Shown here in pieces: positions 32,342-42,978 of a stretch of DNA of 64,000 nucleotides. The stretch covers positions 3,056,501-3,120,500 of the forward strand of contig JAUFRC010000001.1 in NCBI GenBank assembly GCA_030410095.1, given 5' to 3'. Source of the DNA: Paracoccus cavernae (GTDB taxonomy: Bacteria; Pseudomonadota; Alphaproteobacteria; Rhodobacterales; Rhodobacteraceae). Made by a program: the position numbers and the translations under genes. The notes below the pieces were generated by a model. That model did not search any database. It saw only the letters and a program-made list of their open reading frames with translations, and was not told the DNA's origin. Numbering within the stretch: position 1 is the stretch's first letter; every line of letters begins with the position of its first letter.

Positions 32342-33340
32342 CGATGAGCGGATTGGATAAAATGTCGCCTGTTTTGAATACGATCGTCCTGAATTTCCGG
32401 ACACCGGATCTGTCCTTGATGGCGGTAGAAGGCGCGCTGCGCGAGATGGAGGGGATCGAGGGCGGCGTCACTTTGGTTGACAACGACTCGGGTGACGGCT
32501 CTTTCGAGGCGATGACGGCCGAGGCTAAGGCCCGGGGCTGGCTCGATTCCGGCCGCCTCGCCATCGTTGAATCCGGCCGGAACGGCGGCTTTGGGGCGGG
32601 CAACAATTACGGCATCCGTCGCGGCGCACCGGACGGGCGGCGCGCGGATCTCGTCTATCTGCTCAATTCGGACGCGATCCCCAGCAAGGCGCGATCCGCG
32701 CTTTGATCAGCTATCTCGACCATCACGCCAAGGCCGGCATCGCCTGTTCGCGCATTCGCGGCATGGACGGCGAGCCCCATCACACCGCCTTTCGTTTTCC
32801 CTCGACCGCGGGCGAATTCGAGGCGACGGTGAAAACCGGCCCGATTTCCAAGCTGCTGCGCAACAAGATCGTGGCTTTGCCGCAGCCTTTACAGTCGCTT
32901 CAGGTCGATTGGTCGGCGGGGGCCTCGATGATGATGCGCGCCGAGATGCTCGACCAGATCGGTTTGTTCGACGAGGGTTCTTTCTCTATTTCGAGGAAAC
33001 CGACCTCTGCCGCCGCGCGGCCGATGCCGGCTGGGAGACGCATTACGTCTACGAAAGCGAGATCGCGCATATCGGTTCCGCTTCGACGGGCATGAAGCGT
33101 TGGGCTCGGGTGCCCGATTACTGGTACGATTCCCGCCGCCGCTATTTCGAGAAACACCACGGCCGCACAGGCGCATTGACCGCCACCGCCGCCCATGTCG
33201 CGGGCACAAGCCTGTGGCAGCTGCGCTGCCTGCTGCAACGCCGCGATTCCGGTACTCCCAAAGGCCATCTGGGGTTGATGATGCGCCATGCGCTCCGCCG
33301 CCAGCCCAAGCCAGTCCATGTTGAAAAGGGCCAGTCATGA
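32338..33340 (+). CDS. Glycosyltransferase family 2 (rhamnosyltransferase-like; two frame breaks)
   Basis: This is a GT-A fold sugar transferase. The N-terminal frame has LNTIVLNFRTPDL, TLVDNDSGDGSF and ESGRNGGFGAGNNYGI, typical of WbbL-type rhamnosyltransferases. One base is missing near 32690 (SDAIP, then ISYLDHHAK) and one near 32975, after which FFLYFEETDLCRRAADAGW gives the conserved catalytic-region motif. About 334 residues. It is translationally coupled on both sides: its ATG overlaps the PKS stop, and its stop overlaps the NRPS start. A transferase gene between PKS and NRPS suggests that the product, or a carrier of it, is glycosylated; the sugar is unknown. Confidence 0.85.
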
Positions 33341-36300
33341 CCGAGTTTTCCGCCGTCGTTATCGGCAATGAATCCCTGATGCGCCACGCCGCCGAGACGC
33401 TGATCGCGCGCGGCCACGCCATTCTGGCCATCGTCACCCGTAACCCCGAGCTGCGCGATTGGGCGCAGGGGCAGGGCCTGCGCGTCGAGGATCAGGATGC
33501 GCCGCAGCCGGCCGACGCGCCGGTCGCCGATTGGGTTTTCAGCGTGGCGAACCTGTCGATCCTCAAGCCCGAAACCTTGGCGCGCGGCCGTCTCGGGGCG
33601 ATCAATTTCCACGATGGCCCCTTGCCGCGCATGGCGGGGCTGAACGTACCGCTTTGGGCGATGATCGAGGGCAAGACCGATCACGGCATCACCTGGCACA
33701 TGATCGAGGGCGGCATCGACGAGGGCGACATCCTTGCCAGCCGCCAATTCCCCATCCGTCCCGACGACAATGCGTTGACGCTGAACGCGCGTTGCTTTGC
33801 CCGCGGGGCCGAGGCCTTTGCCGATGTCGTGCAGATGCTCGAAAGCGGCGCGCCGATCCGGCAAAAGCAGGACCTTGGCCAGCGCGGCTATTACGCGCTC
33901 GACAAACGGCCCGAGGCGGCGGGCGTTCTCGATTTCACGCAACCCTCGCGGCGCATCGTCGATCTGGTGCGCGCGCTGGATCACAGCGGCTATTGGAACC
34001 CCTTGGCCGAGCCGAAACTGGCGCTGGCAGACGGCCATATCGTCATGGTGGCCGCGGCCGAATATGCCGAAGGCAGCGGTGCGGCGGGGCAGGTTCTAGC
34101 GCATGAGGGCGACCAGCTGACGGTTGCGACCGGCGATGGCGCAGTGCGTCTCACCCTTGCCGGCAAGCTCGCCAGCCCGCCCGAATCCGTCCCCGCTCTG
34201 GACGCGACCACGCGCGACCGGCTGAGCGCCCTTGCTACCCGCGCCGCGAAAAGCGACGGGATCTGGCGCAAGCGTCTGGCGCGGATGAACCCCGCCGTCA
34301 TGCCCGGTTTGACCGAGGCCGGTGCCCCCAAACAGCGCATCGACCTTGGCGCGGCAGAGGGCGGGCTTGCTTTGGCAGCGGTCGCCGCGGTGCTGGCGCG
34401 CCTCGCCGGTCAGGCCGAGACCGATCTTGCTTTGCGTCCGGCCGAATTCCCCGACTTCAAAGGGATCGTCTCCGATTGGGTCCCGCTGCGCGTCGAGGCG
34501 AACCCGCGCGCGAGCCTTGGCGGGCTGGCCGAGAGCCTGCGTCTCGCGCAAGAGGATGCCGCCAAACGCGGCCCCTTCATGGCGGATCTGCTGCGCCGTG
34601 CGCCCGAATTGCGCGAGGCGGCGCTTCCCGATCTCGCCATCAGCCTGAGCGCGGATGGTGCCGCGACCCCCAGCGCCTTGCGCGTCACGCTGGCCGATGG
34701 CCGGGCATGGATCGACTATGATGCGGCACGCATCTCTCCCGCGCGGGCCGAACGCGCCGCCGAGGCGATCCGCCGCGCCATGGCCCTGCCCGAGGCGACG
34801 CTTCTGCGCGACATTCCCTTGCTGTCGGATGCCGAGCGGCACGAGCTTCTGGTCGCGCGTAACGACACATTCGTCGATGTCGCTCCTGCCTGCATGCATG
34901 AGCTGATCGCGGCGACGGCTGCCGCCGATCCCGATGCGGTCGCGCTGGTTTTTGAAAACCGCCAGCTGACGCGCGGCGAGCTTGACCGCGCCGCAAATGC
35001 TTTGGCGGCGCGGCTGGTGGCGCTTGGCGTCGGTCCCGACCGGCCTGTGGGCATCTTCGCCCGCCGTTCGCCCGAACTGGTGATCGGCGCGCTGGCGATC
35101 CTGAAAGCGGGCGGGGCCTATGTGCCGCTCGATCCCGATTACCCCGTCGACCGCATCGCGCTTTATGTAGAGGATAGCGCCGCGGCGGTCGTGCTGGCGC
35201 AAGAGGGGATGGAGGGCGATTTGCCCCCATGGTGCGCAGGTCATCACCATTCCCGCGACCATTCCGGCGCAGGCGCCAGCGCCGGTGACGGCGGTGAAGC
35301 CGGAAAACCTTGCCTATCTGATTTTTACCTCGGGCTCGACGGGGCGTCCGAAAGGCGTGATGATCGAGCACCGCAACGTCTCGAATTTCTTCACCGGCAT
35401 GGATGCGTTCATTCCGCACGCGCCGGGCGATGCCTGGCTGGCGGTGACCAGTCTGTCCTTCGACATTTCCGTGCTCGAGATCTTCTGGACCTTGTCTCGC
35501 GGCATGAAGCTGGTGATCGCGGGCGAGGATCGCGGCTGGCGGTGTCGGGCGGCGTGGCGCAGCCTGCCGGAAAGCAGATGGATTTCAGCCTGTTCTACTG
35601 GGGCAACGACGACGGGCCGGGGCCGCAGAAATACAAGCTGCTGCTGGATGGCGCGCGTTTCGCCGATGAAAACGGCTTCACCGCCGTCTGGACGCCTGAG
35701 CGCCACTTCCACGCTTTCGGCGGCCCCTATCCGAACCCTTCGGTGACGGGTGCGGCGGTGGCTGCGGTCACGAAGAACATCGCGGTGCGCGCCGGCAGCT
35801 GCGTGATCCCGCTTCATCATCCTGCCCGCGTCGCCGAGGAATGGGCGGTGATCGACAATCTTACCGGCGGTCGTGCCGGTCTGGCGATCGCCTCCGGCTG
35901 GCAGCCCGACGATTTCGTCCTGCGGCCCGAGAACCGCCCGCCGGAGAACAAGCCCTCGATGATCACCGCGATCGACGAGCTGCGCCGGTTGTGGCGCGGT
36001 GAGGCGGTGGCCTTCCCAAAGGCGACGGGACCAGTTTCGAGGTCGTGACCCAGCCGCGTCCGGTCCAGCCCGAAATTCCGCTGTGGATGACGGTTGCGGG
36101 CAATCCGGACACCTGGAAAGAGGCGGGGCGTCTGGGGATGAACGTCCTGACGCATCTTCTGGGCCAAAGCATCGATACGGTCGAAGCGCGGATCAAGGAT
36201 TACCACGCCGCGCTGCGGGCTGCGGGCCACAATCCCGAAGACTTCAAAGTCTCGCTGATGTTGCATACCTGCCTTGCGGCGGATCGCGACACCGCCCGCG

Positions 36301-38041
36301 AAATCGCGCGCGAGCCGATGAAGGCCTATCTGCGTTCGGCGGCCGCTCTCGTCAAACAATATGCTTGGGATTTCCCCGCGTTCCGCCGCCCCGAAGGCAT
36401 GTCGAACCCGATGGCGATCGACCTCGGCACGCTGAGCGATGACGAGATGGACGGCATCCTCGAATTCGCCTTCCTGCGCTATTTCGACGATTCGGGCCTG
36501 TTCGGCTCCTTCGAGGACGGCGTTGCGCGGGTCGAGCATCTGCGCGGCATCGGCGTGGGCGAGATCGCCTGTCTGATCGATTACGGTATCGCCCCCGCAC
36601 AGGTGGTCGAGGGTTTCCCGCTGCTTGCGAAGCTGCGCGAGGCGGTCAATCCGCTTGAAGACGACGGCGATTTCTCGATGGCCGCGCAGATCCGCCGCCA
36701 CAAGGTCACCCATCTGCAATGCACGCCCTCGATGGCGCGGATTCTGGTCTCCGATCCGGTGGTTGCCGCCGAAATGGGGCGTCTGAAATGCATCATGGTC
36801 GGTGGCGAGGCGCTTCCGCCCAGCCTTCTGGCCGAGATGCGCCGCCTGTCGGATGCCAAGATCCTCAACATGTACGGCCCGACCGAGACGACGATCTGGT
36901 CGACGGTCGCCGATCTGTCGCACGGGGCCGAGGTCACCTTGGGCCGCCCGATCGCCAATACGCAGATCTATGTTCTCGACACCGAAGGCAGCCCCGTGCC
37001 GCCCGATGGTCAGGGCGAGCTGTGGATCGGCGGCCATGGCGTGACGCGCGGCTATTGGCAGCGCGAGGATCTGACCAATGCCGCCTTCCGTCCCGATCCT
37101 TTCGTGACGCCGGACCGCGCCGCGCCTTGGGGCGCGCGCATGTACAAGACCGGCGATCTCGTGCGTTGGCGCGAGGACGGGCTGCTTGATTACATCGGGC
37201 GCGCCGATCTCCAGATCAAATTGCGCGGCTTCCGCATCGAACTGGGCGAGATCGAGGCCGCTTTGGCCGATCTGACGGGCGTGCGCGACGCGGTTGCGAT
37301 CGTGCGCGAGGATGTAGCGGGCGACCGCCGTCTGGTCGCCTATGTCACCGGCGCGGGCCTCGACGAGGCGCGGATGCGCGAGGCTTTGATCGAAAGGCTT
37401 CCGGGCCATATGGTGCCGGGCCGGATCGTCGTTCTCGACAAGATGCCGCTGACGCCGAACCGCAAGATCGACCGCAAGCAATTGCCGGTTCCGGGCGGTG
37501 TGGTGCGCGCGGTGCCGGTGGTCGCGCCGCCGCCTGTCGCGCCGCCTGTCGCGGTTGCCCCTGCACCTGTTGCACCGGCTCCCGTCGCTGCCAATGCGGG
37601 CAATGCCGAACTGGCGCAGGGCGTGCTCGAGATCTGGCGCGAGACTCTTGGCGTGCCTTCGATCGCGCCGCGCGACAATTTCTTCGCGCTTGGCGGCCAT
37701 TCGCTGCTGGCGATCCAGCTTCACCGCACCTTGCGCGACCGTCTGGGGTTGGCGCGTCTGGGGGTGACGGATGTTTTCCGCTTCCCCGTGTTCGAGGCGT
37801 TCCAGAAGCACGTCGCGGGCCTTGCCCCGCAGGAGCGGCAACGGCCGCGCCGGTCGCGACACCGGCTGCCCCGCGTCCTGCCGTCGTGGCCCCTGCTGTG
37901 CAGGCTCCGGTGCAGGTCGCCGCGCCGGTCGCGCAGCCTGCCGTCATGCAGGCCCCTGCGGCCGCGCCGATTTCGGAGAGTGCGAGCGATATCGTCGCGC
38001 AGCGCCGCGCGATGCGTGCGCAACTGCGTCAAAACCGCTGA
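33337..38041 (+). CDS. NRPS: formyltransferase - partial C - adenylation with inserted luciferase-like monooxygenase - PCP (four frame breaks)
   Basis: About 1,570 residues, cytosolic. Residues 1-310 are a methionyl-tRNA-formyltransferase-like domain (INFHDGPLPRMAGLN, HGITWHMIEGGIDEGD). Residues 330-500 look like the rest of a condensation domain without HHxxxDG. The adenylation domain starts at about 500 (GGAYVPLDPDYP; LIFTSGSTGRPKGVMIEH; A4 region SFDISVLEIFWTLSRG). After A4 it is interrupted by about 335 residues of flavin-dependent luciferase-like monooxygenase (MDFSLFYWGNDDG, FTAVWTPERHFH, GLAIASGWQPDDF) of the MupA/Atu3671 type. It then resumes with A5 NMYGPTETT, A7 YKTGDLVRW, A8 GRADLQIKLRGFRIELGEIE and A10 PLTPNRKIDR. 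PCP serine: LGGHSLLA at about 1450. An Ala/Pro-rich tail ends the protein. Breaks lie near 35225 (two C missing), 35540, 36025 and 37845. It looks like a loading module making an N-formyl, oxidised aminoacyl-PCP for the PKS. The amino acid is not predicted. Confidence 0.9.
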
Positions 38042-38067
38042 GCGGACGAGCGAGCGGAAATCAGGAA

Positions 38068-38100
38068 GGGCGCCGGATCGAACCGGCGCCCTTTTGCTTT
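38068..38100. terminator. Strong terminator after the PKS-GT2-NRPS operon
   Basis: gggcgccgg (38068-38076) pairs with ccggcgccc (38083-38091) around atcgaa, followed by ttttgcttt. It lies between the NRPS stop and the end of the convergent GT4 gene and closes the operon. Confidence 0.85.
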
Positions 38101-38127
38101 GGACGGTCGTGCGGCTGGCGGCCGCCT

Positions 38128-39346
38128 TTAGTGCTCGGAAGAGGACAGGAAATGGCGCGCCAGAAGGCGGGCCGACTGGTCGATGTCGTGCCGCTCCATC
38201 ACGCGGACGCGCGCGGCCTGACCCATTTCCTCGAGCTGGGCCCGATCGGTCCGCGCGGCATCCAGCATGGCGGCGGACAGTGCATCGCAATCGCCGGCGG
38301 GCACCAGCCAGCCTTCGTAACCGGGACGCACCAGCTCGGGGACGCCCGCAACATAGGTTGCGATACAGGGGCGGGCGCTGGCCATCGCCTCCATGATGAC
38401 GACGGGCAGGCCTTCGGCAAAGCTCGGCACGACCAGAAGATGCGAGGCGGCGAGAGCGTTGCGCACGCCGTTCTCGTCCTGCCAGCCCAGAAGATCGACG
38501 GCTTGCTCCATGCTTTCCTGGCGCAACATGGCCTCGATCTGGGGCGAAGCAGGCCGTCGCCGACCAGCGACAGATGCAGCGCGGGATTTCGGCGATGGGC
38601 GGCGGCGAAGGATTTGATCAGAAGGCCGAAGCCCTTCTGTTCGGCAAAGCGCCCGATCGCGACCATGCGCAGTTGATCGCCTTGGGGCATCGGACCCGGT
38701 TCGGGCCAATTGGCAAGCTCGATCCCGCAATGAACGACTTTGACATTTTGCCAATATTCCGGCTCGGTCCAGCGATAAAGCTGCGAGCGGCCATAGCTGC
38801 TGATCGCCGCACAGAATTGGGATGATTTGATTTTCTCGCCCAAATCGAGAGCCAAAGGACCGTCGAATTCTTCGGGGCCATGGACGGTAAAGCTGAAGCG
38901 CGGCCCGCCCAAAAGCCGTGCATAAGCGGCGACGCGGGTCGAGTTCGTGCCGAAATGGGCGTGAATATGCGACAGCCCCAGCGCGTTCGCCCTTAAGGCG
39001 ACCGTCGCGCCCTCGGCCAGATAGATGAACTGGCGCAAGAAGGAGGATCGCCCGCACGCGCCCGTTTCCACGCAAGGCGCAGCCCGCGGGCGGTCGCTTT
39101 CGGGGCGCGCAGGCTCTGGCGCAGAAGGTTCGTCACCAGCTTGCGACCGCCGAGATCCAGTATCCGTTCGGTTTTCGCATGTTCGGCGAGATCGGCCGGA
39201 TCGGTCAGCGCTTCTTCGTCGCTGCGCATCGAAAAGCGGTGGATCGAAAAGCCGAACCGTTCGAGTGCCGCAATCTCACGGCGAATGAAGCTGTGGGAGG
39301 GTCGCGGATAAGTGTTGACGAGATATCCGATTCGCGGCAATTTCAT
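38128..39346 (-). CDS. Glycosyltransferase, GT4 (colanic-acid type; two frame breaks)
   Basis: This is a GT-B fold enzyme. From ATG 39346 it reads MKLPRIGYLVNTYPRPSHSFIRREI, a start typical of WcaL/ExpE-like exopolysaccharide glycosyltransferases. A break near 39060 leads to LSHIHAHFGTNSTRVAAYA and FSFTVHGPEEFD. A second near 38545 leads to LLGWQDENGVRNALAASHLLVVPS and the donor-binding EGLPVVIMEAMASARP. The stop is at 38128. About 406 residues. It is the first of several leftward EPS genes and is convergent with the NRPS. Its start faces a roughly 200-base AT-richer region shared with the small membrane-protein gene. Confidence 0.87.
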
Positions 39347-39554
39347 CTTAATTTCTACTTATGAGTGTTTTGTCACTGATACTGGCAAACTATTGCCGAA
39401 ATTTTAACTAGTCTGGGCGATTTTAGGCCGGAAAGTGTAGCCGCGCAGAAGTTTACTTTGCGACTCGGCGCGGATTTGAGAAGTTTAATTTAGTTCTGGC
39501 TTTGTAGCGCGGTGGAAGCACGGTTGATATCGCATGGCCATGAACACGGTATTA

Positions 39555-39807
39555 ATGGAGCAGGAAACTGTTTGCTATTCTAGGCATATCTTCAGCAGTC
39601 TCGGCCGCCTGCACGGCGCTGGCCGCTTGGATGCTGAATTTGACGTTTTTCCCTGCGGTTACCCTCTACGCTCTTTGTGGCGCCGTGATGGTTCTCGCGC
39701 TGGCCTGGCGCCGCTTTCTGACGGAAGAGGATGCCGAAGAGGCGCAATGGAATGAAGCCGCGCCCTGCGAGCTCGCGCCTGCTGGTGCAGGCCGCCAAGC
39801 GCGCTAG
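39555..39807 (+). CDS. Putative small two-helix membrane protein (start region uncertain)
   Basis: An open frame from about 39565 to TAG 39805 encodes roughly 80 residues with two hydrophobic segments: KLFAILGISSAVSAACTALAA with WMLNL, and FFPAVTLYALCGAVMVLALAW. An acidic stretch (RRFLTEEDAEEAQWNEAAP) follows. No start codon lies in that frame. ATG 39555 (MEQE) would join it if two A residues are missing from the run at 39564-39567, in line with breaks elsewhere. I do not recognise a family. It sits between divergent and convergent EPS genes, so it may assist envelope or polysaccharide assembly. The hydrophobic pattern and lack of stops are the only support. Confidence 0.45.
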
Positions 39808-39879
39808 GCGCGACTTCGATTTCGGGACTTCGAATTTGCTTGCACACCGTGCCGCACCGGCGGCCGGTGATCTTCTGGA

Positions 39880-40549
39880 TCAGTAGCCGGTGCCGCGCAA
39901 AACGACGCCGAAGGTCTGAGCCATGATGCGGAAATCGCTCAGGAAGCTCAGGTTCATCGCGTAACGGGCGTCAAAAGAGGCGCGCGCCGCGAAGGTGCTG
40001 TCGTTGCGGTCCGAGATCTGCCACAGGCCCGTGACACCGGGGCGCAGGTGGTAGTAATCGGCACCCGGATAGAGCTGCGCCTGATCCAGCAGCATCGGAC
40101 GCGGGCCGACCACGCTCATATCGCCTTTGAAGACGTTGAAGAGCTGCGGCAGCTCGTCCAGCGACGACTTGCGCAGGAAGCGGCCGAATTTGGTGATCCG
40201 CGGATCTTTCTTGAGCTTCTGGGTCAGATCCCATTCCGCACGCGCGGCAGGGTCGCTGTCGAGGTAATCCTCGAGGCGCTCGTCCGCGTTCTTGACCATG
40301 CTGCGCAGTTTCCACAGCCGGAAGCTGCGGCCCGAGCGGCCGACGCGCAGTTGCGAATAGAAGGGCGAGCCGCCCTCCAGCGCAATGATCGCCGACAGGA
40401 TGACAACCAGCGGCAGGGCGATCGGCATCACCAAAAGCACCAGCAGGATGTCGAGGGGCGCTTGCAGAAGCGAGCGTAGGGAGATCTGATCCCGGATGGC
40501 AGATCGCTGCCTTTTGGGGTCGAGTGAATTGCAGTGCAGTCGACTCCAT
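39880..40549 (-). CDS. Initiating sugar-phosphate transferase (bacterial sugar transferase, PglC/WbaP-like; one frame break)
   Basis: This monotopic membrane enzyme transfers a sugar-1-phosphate to undecaprenyl phosphate, the first step of repeat-unit assembly. From ATG 40549 ([11 protein letters not shown]) one base is missing near 40510, then [19 protein letters not shown] and a hydrophobic re-entrant helix ([18 protein letters not shown]). Conserved cytosolic motifs follow: [50 protein letters not shown] and [15 protein letters not shown]. About 224 residues, the short form lacking the N-terminal membrane domain of WbaP. This gene marks the locus as Wzx/Wzy-dependent polysaccharide synthesis. 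Confidence 0.92.
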
Positions 40550-41032
40550 GCTGCTCATCAGCAGCAATATTAACCTGATGCTTCATCGTTACGCTCACAA
40601 ACACGGTACACCGGCATTATATCGAAGCATTCGCATAAAACTAGAGCTATATGAGGGCCTAACCAAAAGGATAGGTTCGTTTGTTTTCAACGGCTTAATA
40701 ATGGTTAACGCCGCGAATTTTACGCGGTTTCGGGGTGCGGACCATTTGAAGCGAATTGTTTGTAATTTCTCAGTCGCAGGTTGAACGGTGCTAAACCGCC
40801 AAGCGAATTGACTGGAGAATCAATTCCCGAGACGTTGGCACTTTATCAACGAAATAATCTTGCTATACCCGCGGCAAAAACTGTTCTGATCAATAGCGGA
40901 CCCGTCGGTCAACCTGCTTGTCGGTGCCAGACCTGTCTCGACAGGGCGATGAAGCCCGACGGAGCGACATGCGCAACCCCCGCCTTGTGATCACCCAAAG
41001 CGGACAGGATGCCGGCTCCGGCAGGGCGGGAT
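40550..41032. other. AT-rich intergenic region upstream of the sugar-phosphate transferase gene
   Basis: 483 bases between two leftward EPS genes without a convincing coding sequence. The part from about 40565 to 40900 is clearly richer in A and T than the flanks (cattatatcgaagcattcgc, ggcttaataatggttaacgc). It must contain the leftward promoter of the sugar-phosphate transferase. A short palindrome (cctgtc at 40932-40937 with gacagg at 40940-40945) lies near the glycosyltransferase end. No terminator with a T-run was seen. Confidence 0.5.
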
Positions 41033-41875
41033 CTAGCGGCCCCGCGCCCAATCGTGGTTGTTCTTGCCGATGCGGACGGCAACGGCGACGGTGGCATAGA
41101 CCACAAACCCCACCGGATCGCGCAGGGCGAGCCTTGTCAGCTCGGGCTTCGAGGGGCTGTCGTGGCCCTGATTTTCGAGCAACTGCGGATAGAGCGCGGC
41201 GATCTCGGAGACGCCGTTGTCCTGACGCCTGCGGACGCGGACGAGGGTGCCGAAACCTTCGGCGATCGGCCAGGAATAGGGCTGGTCGACCAACAGGCGT
41301 TCGGCCTCCGAGAAATTCAGCCGCACGAAAGTGTCGTCCGAGATGATACCCGGAAACTGGCCCCAGCGCTGGCGGCCGGCGTGGTTGACGGCAAAAAGCC
41401 CTGCGCCGGTAGTGCCGTGGCGCAGGAAAGGCAGCTTTTGCCAGAAGCGGGCATAGGCACGAGAGATCCAGCTCGGGCTCTGCGCGACCACCAGACGGCC
41501 GCCGGCATAGCGCGGCTCGGGCGTCTCGAGCGCGGCGATGATACCGCGCAGCAGGCTGCGGCTCATGCGGATATCGGCATCGAGATAGATGCGCGGACCC
41601 GTCCCCGACTGGTCGGCCAGATGGTCGCCGTGGTTGAGCGCGCCGACCTTGCCGCCCTGCGGCAGATCCTCCACCCGAAGCTGCCAGCCTCGCGCCGCGA
41701 ATTGCGGTGCCATCGCCAGTGCCCGCTCGACGGTGTCGTCGGTACAGCCGTTGGCCACGACGGTCGTCGTCACTGGCCCCTGATGGTCCTGTTCGAGCAG
41801 GCTCGCAAGGCAATCGACGATATAGCCGCCCTCGTTATGGGCGGGAATGATGATCTGCGCGGGGGCGGGGGTCAT
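41033..41875 (-). CDS. Glycosyltransferase family 2 (ExoO/ExoA-like)
   Basis: This GT-A fold transferase has 280 residues and no interruption. It starts MTPAPAQIIIPAHNEGGYIV; the nucleotide-sugar site is in VVANGCTDDT, and the metal-binding DxD is in IYLDADIRM. Later YAGGRLVVAQ and GIISDDTFVRLNFSE agree with processive and non-processive EPS transferases. The C-terminal end carries one hydrophobic segment (PVGFVVYATVAVAV). Its ATG overlaps the stop of the upstream GT2 gene by four bases, so the two are co-translated and likely add consecutive sugars. Confidence 0.87.
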   Translation of the reverse strand: MTPAPAQIIIPAHNEGGYIVDCLASLLEQDHQGPVTTTVVANGCTDDTVERALAMAPQFAARGWQLRVEDLPQGGKVGALNHGDHLADQSGTGPRIYLDADIRMSRSLLRGIIAALETPEPRYAGGRLVVAQSPSWISRAYARFWQKLPFLRHGTTGAGLFAVNHAGRQRWGQFPGIISDDTFVRLNFSEAERLLVDQPYSWPIAEGFGTLVRVRRRQDNGVSEIAALYPQLLENQGHDSPSKPELTRLALRDPVGFVVYATVAVAVRIGKNNHDWARGR

Positions 41876-42878
41876 TTGTATTCGATCAATCCAGAGCGGC
41901 GGCCCATGAGGCGACGGATGTGGAACTCGGCGATGCCGTAAGCCTCGGAGAACTTGCCGAGCATGTTGAAAAAGGCGCGCGGCCAGCGGTCCTGACGGAG
42001 CGGATCGCGCAGCGCCATCCGCGCGATCTGCGCGGGATAGGCCAGCAGGCCCAGCAGTGCCCAGGGCGAGACGGACAGCGCCAGAACCAGAACGACAAGC
42101 GGCAGGGCCACGGCCCAGACCAGCGGGCGCATGGTCTCGCGCTTCCAGAAGCCCTCGGGGCCGTCGCGGTAGCGCCACGAGACCTCGGCAAAGGCGTGAC
42201 CGGCGCGGCGGCTGCGCTTCCACCATTGCGACAGCTTGGTCATGGCCGCGTCATGCAGCGTCATTTCGGCATCGATGCGGCGGATGCCCCAACCGGCGCG
42301 GGCGAGGCGCAGGCACATTTCGGGCTCTTCGCCGGCGATCAGGGTCGGATCATAGCCGCGCACCTCGGCAATCGCGGCCGAACGTGCCAGAAGATCGCCG
42401 CCCACCGCCCGCGCGGGGCCGACAGGCGTATCCCATTCCGCATCGATCAGGCGGTTATAGACCGATTGTTCGGGGAAGCGCTCGCGGCGGCGTCCCGCGA
42501 CCACGGCCAATCCGGGCTCGGCGGCCAAAGCCGTGAGCGCGGTCGGAATCCAGTTGGGATCGACCTCGCAATCGCCATCGACGAACTGCACGAATTCCGA
42601 TTGCTGCCCCTGCGTCGCGGCAAGATGCGCAAGGCCTGCATTGCGCGCACGCGCCGCCGTGAAGGGGCGCGACATATCGAGGGCCACGACCTCGGCTCCC
42701 ATGGCGCGCGCACGCTCGGCGCTGCCGTCGGTCGAACCCGATCGACGAAAACGACATGTCGCACTTGGGGCAAAAGCGAGGCAAGACAGCGGGTGAGCCG
42801 GTCGCCCTCGTTGCGGCCAATTGCAATTGCCGTAACGTCAGCCTTCACAAAGCGATGGGGAGCAGCTGTGTCGTTCAT
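41872..42878 (-). CDS. Glycosyltransferase family 2 with C-terminal membrane segments (one frame break)
   Basis: From ATG 42878 (MNDTAAPHRFVKADVTAIAIGRNEG) the GT-A core begins. One base is missing near 42740, between HVVFVD and the frame with RARAMGAEVVALDMSRPF. The DxD is FVDGDCEVDPNW, and the acceptor-side motif is IAGEEPEMCLRLARAGW. Toward the C-terminus PLVWAVALPLVVLVLALSV and LLGLLAYPAQI are membrane helices, as in ExoO/ExoM-like enzymes. About 335 residues. ATG at 42908 is a possible longer start. It is divergent from the CpsD-like gene 100 bases away. Confidence 0.87.
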
Positions 42879-42978
42879 TGGATTGGTGATTTTGGTTGTG
42901 ACGCACATAAAGCCGAAGATAACATGGAGTTGCCGACCGTGTCATCGGTGAACAACTGCTTACCGAGGGAACAGTCTA

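Noticed and set aside
39855..39869. Hairpin caccgg/ccggtg after the sugar-phosphate transferase as a terminator
   Set aside because: No T-run follows in the leftward direction and the stem is only six bases.
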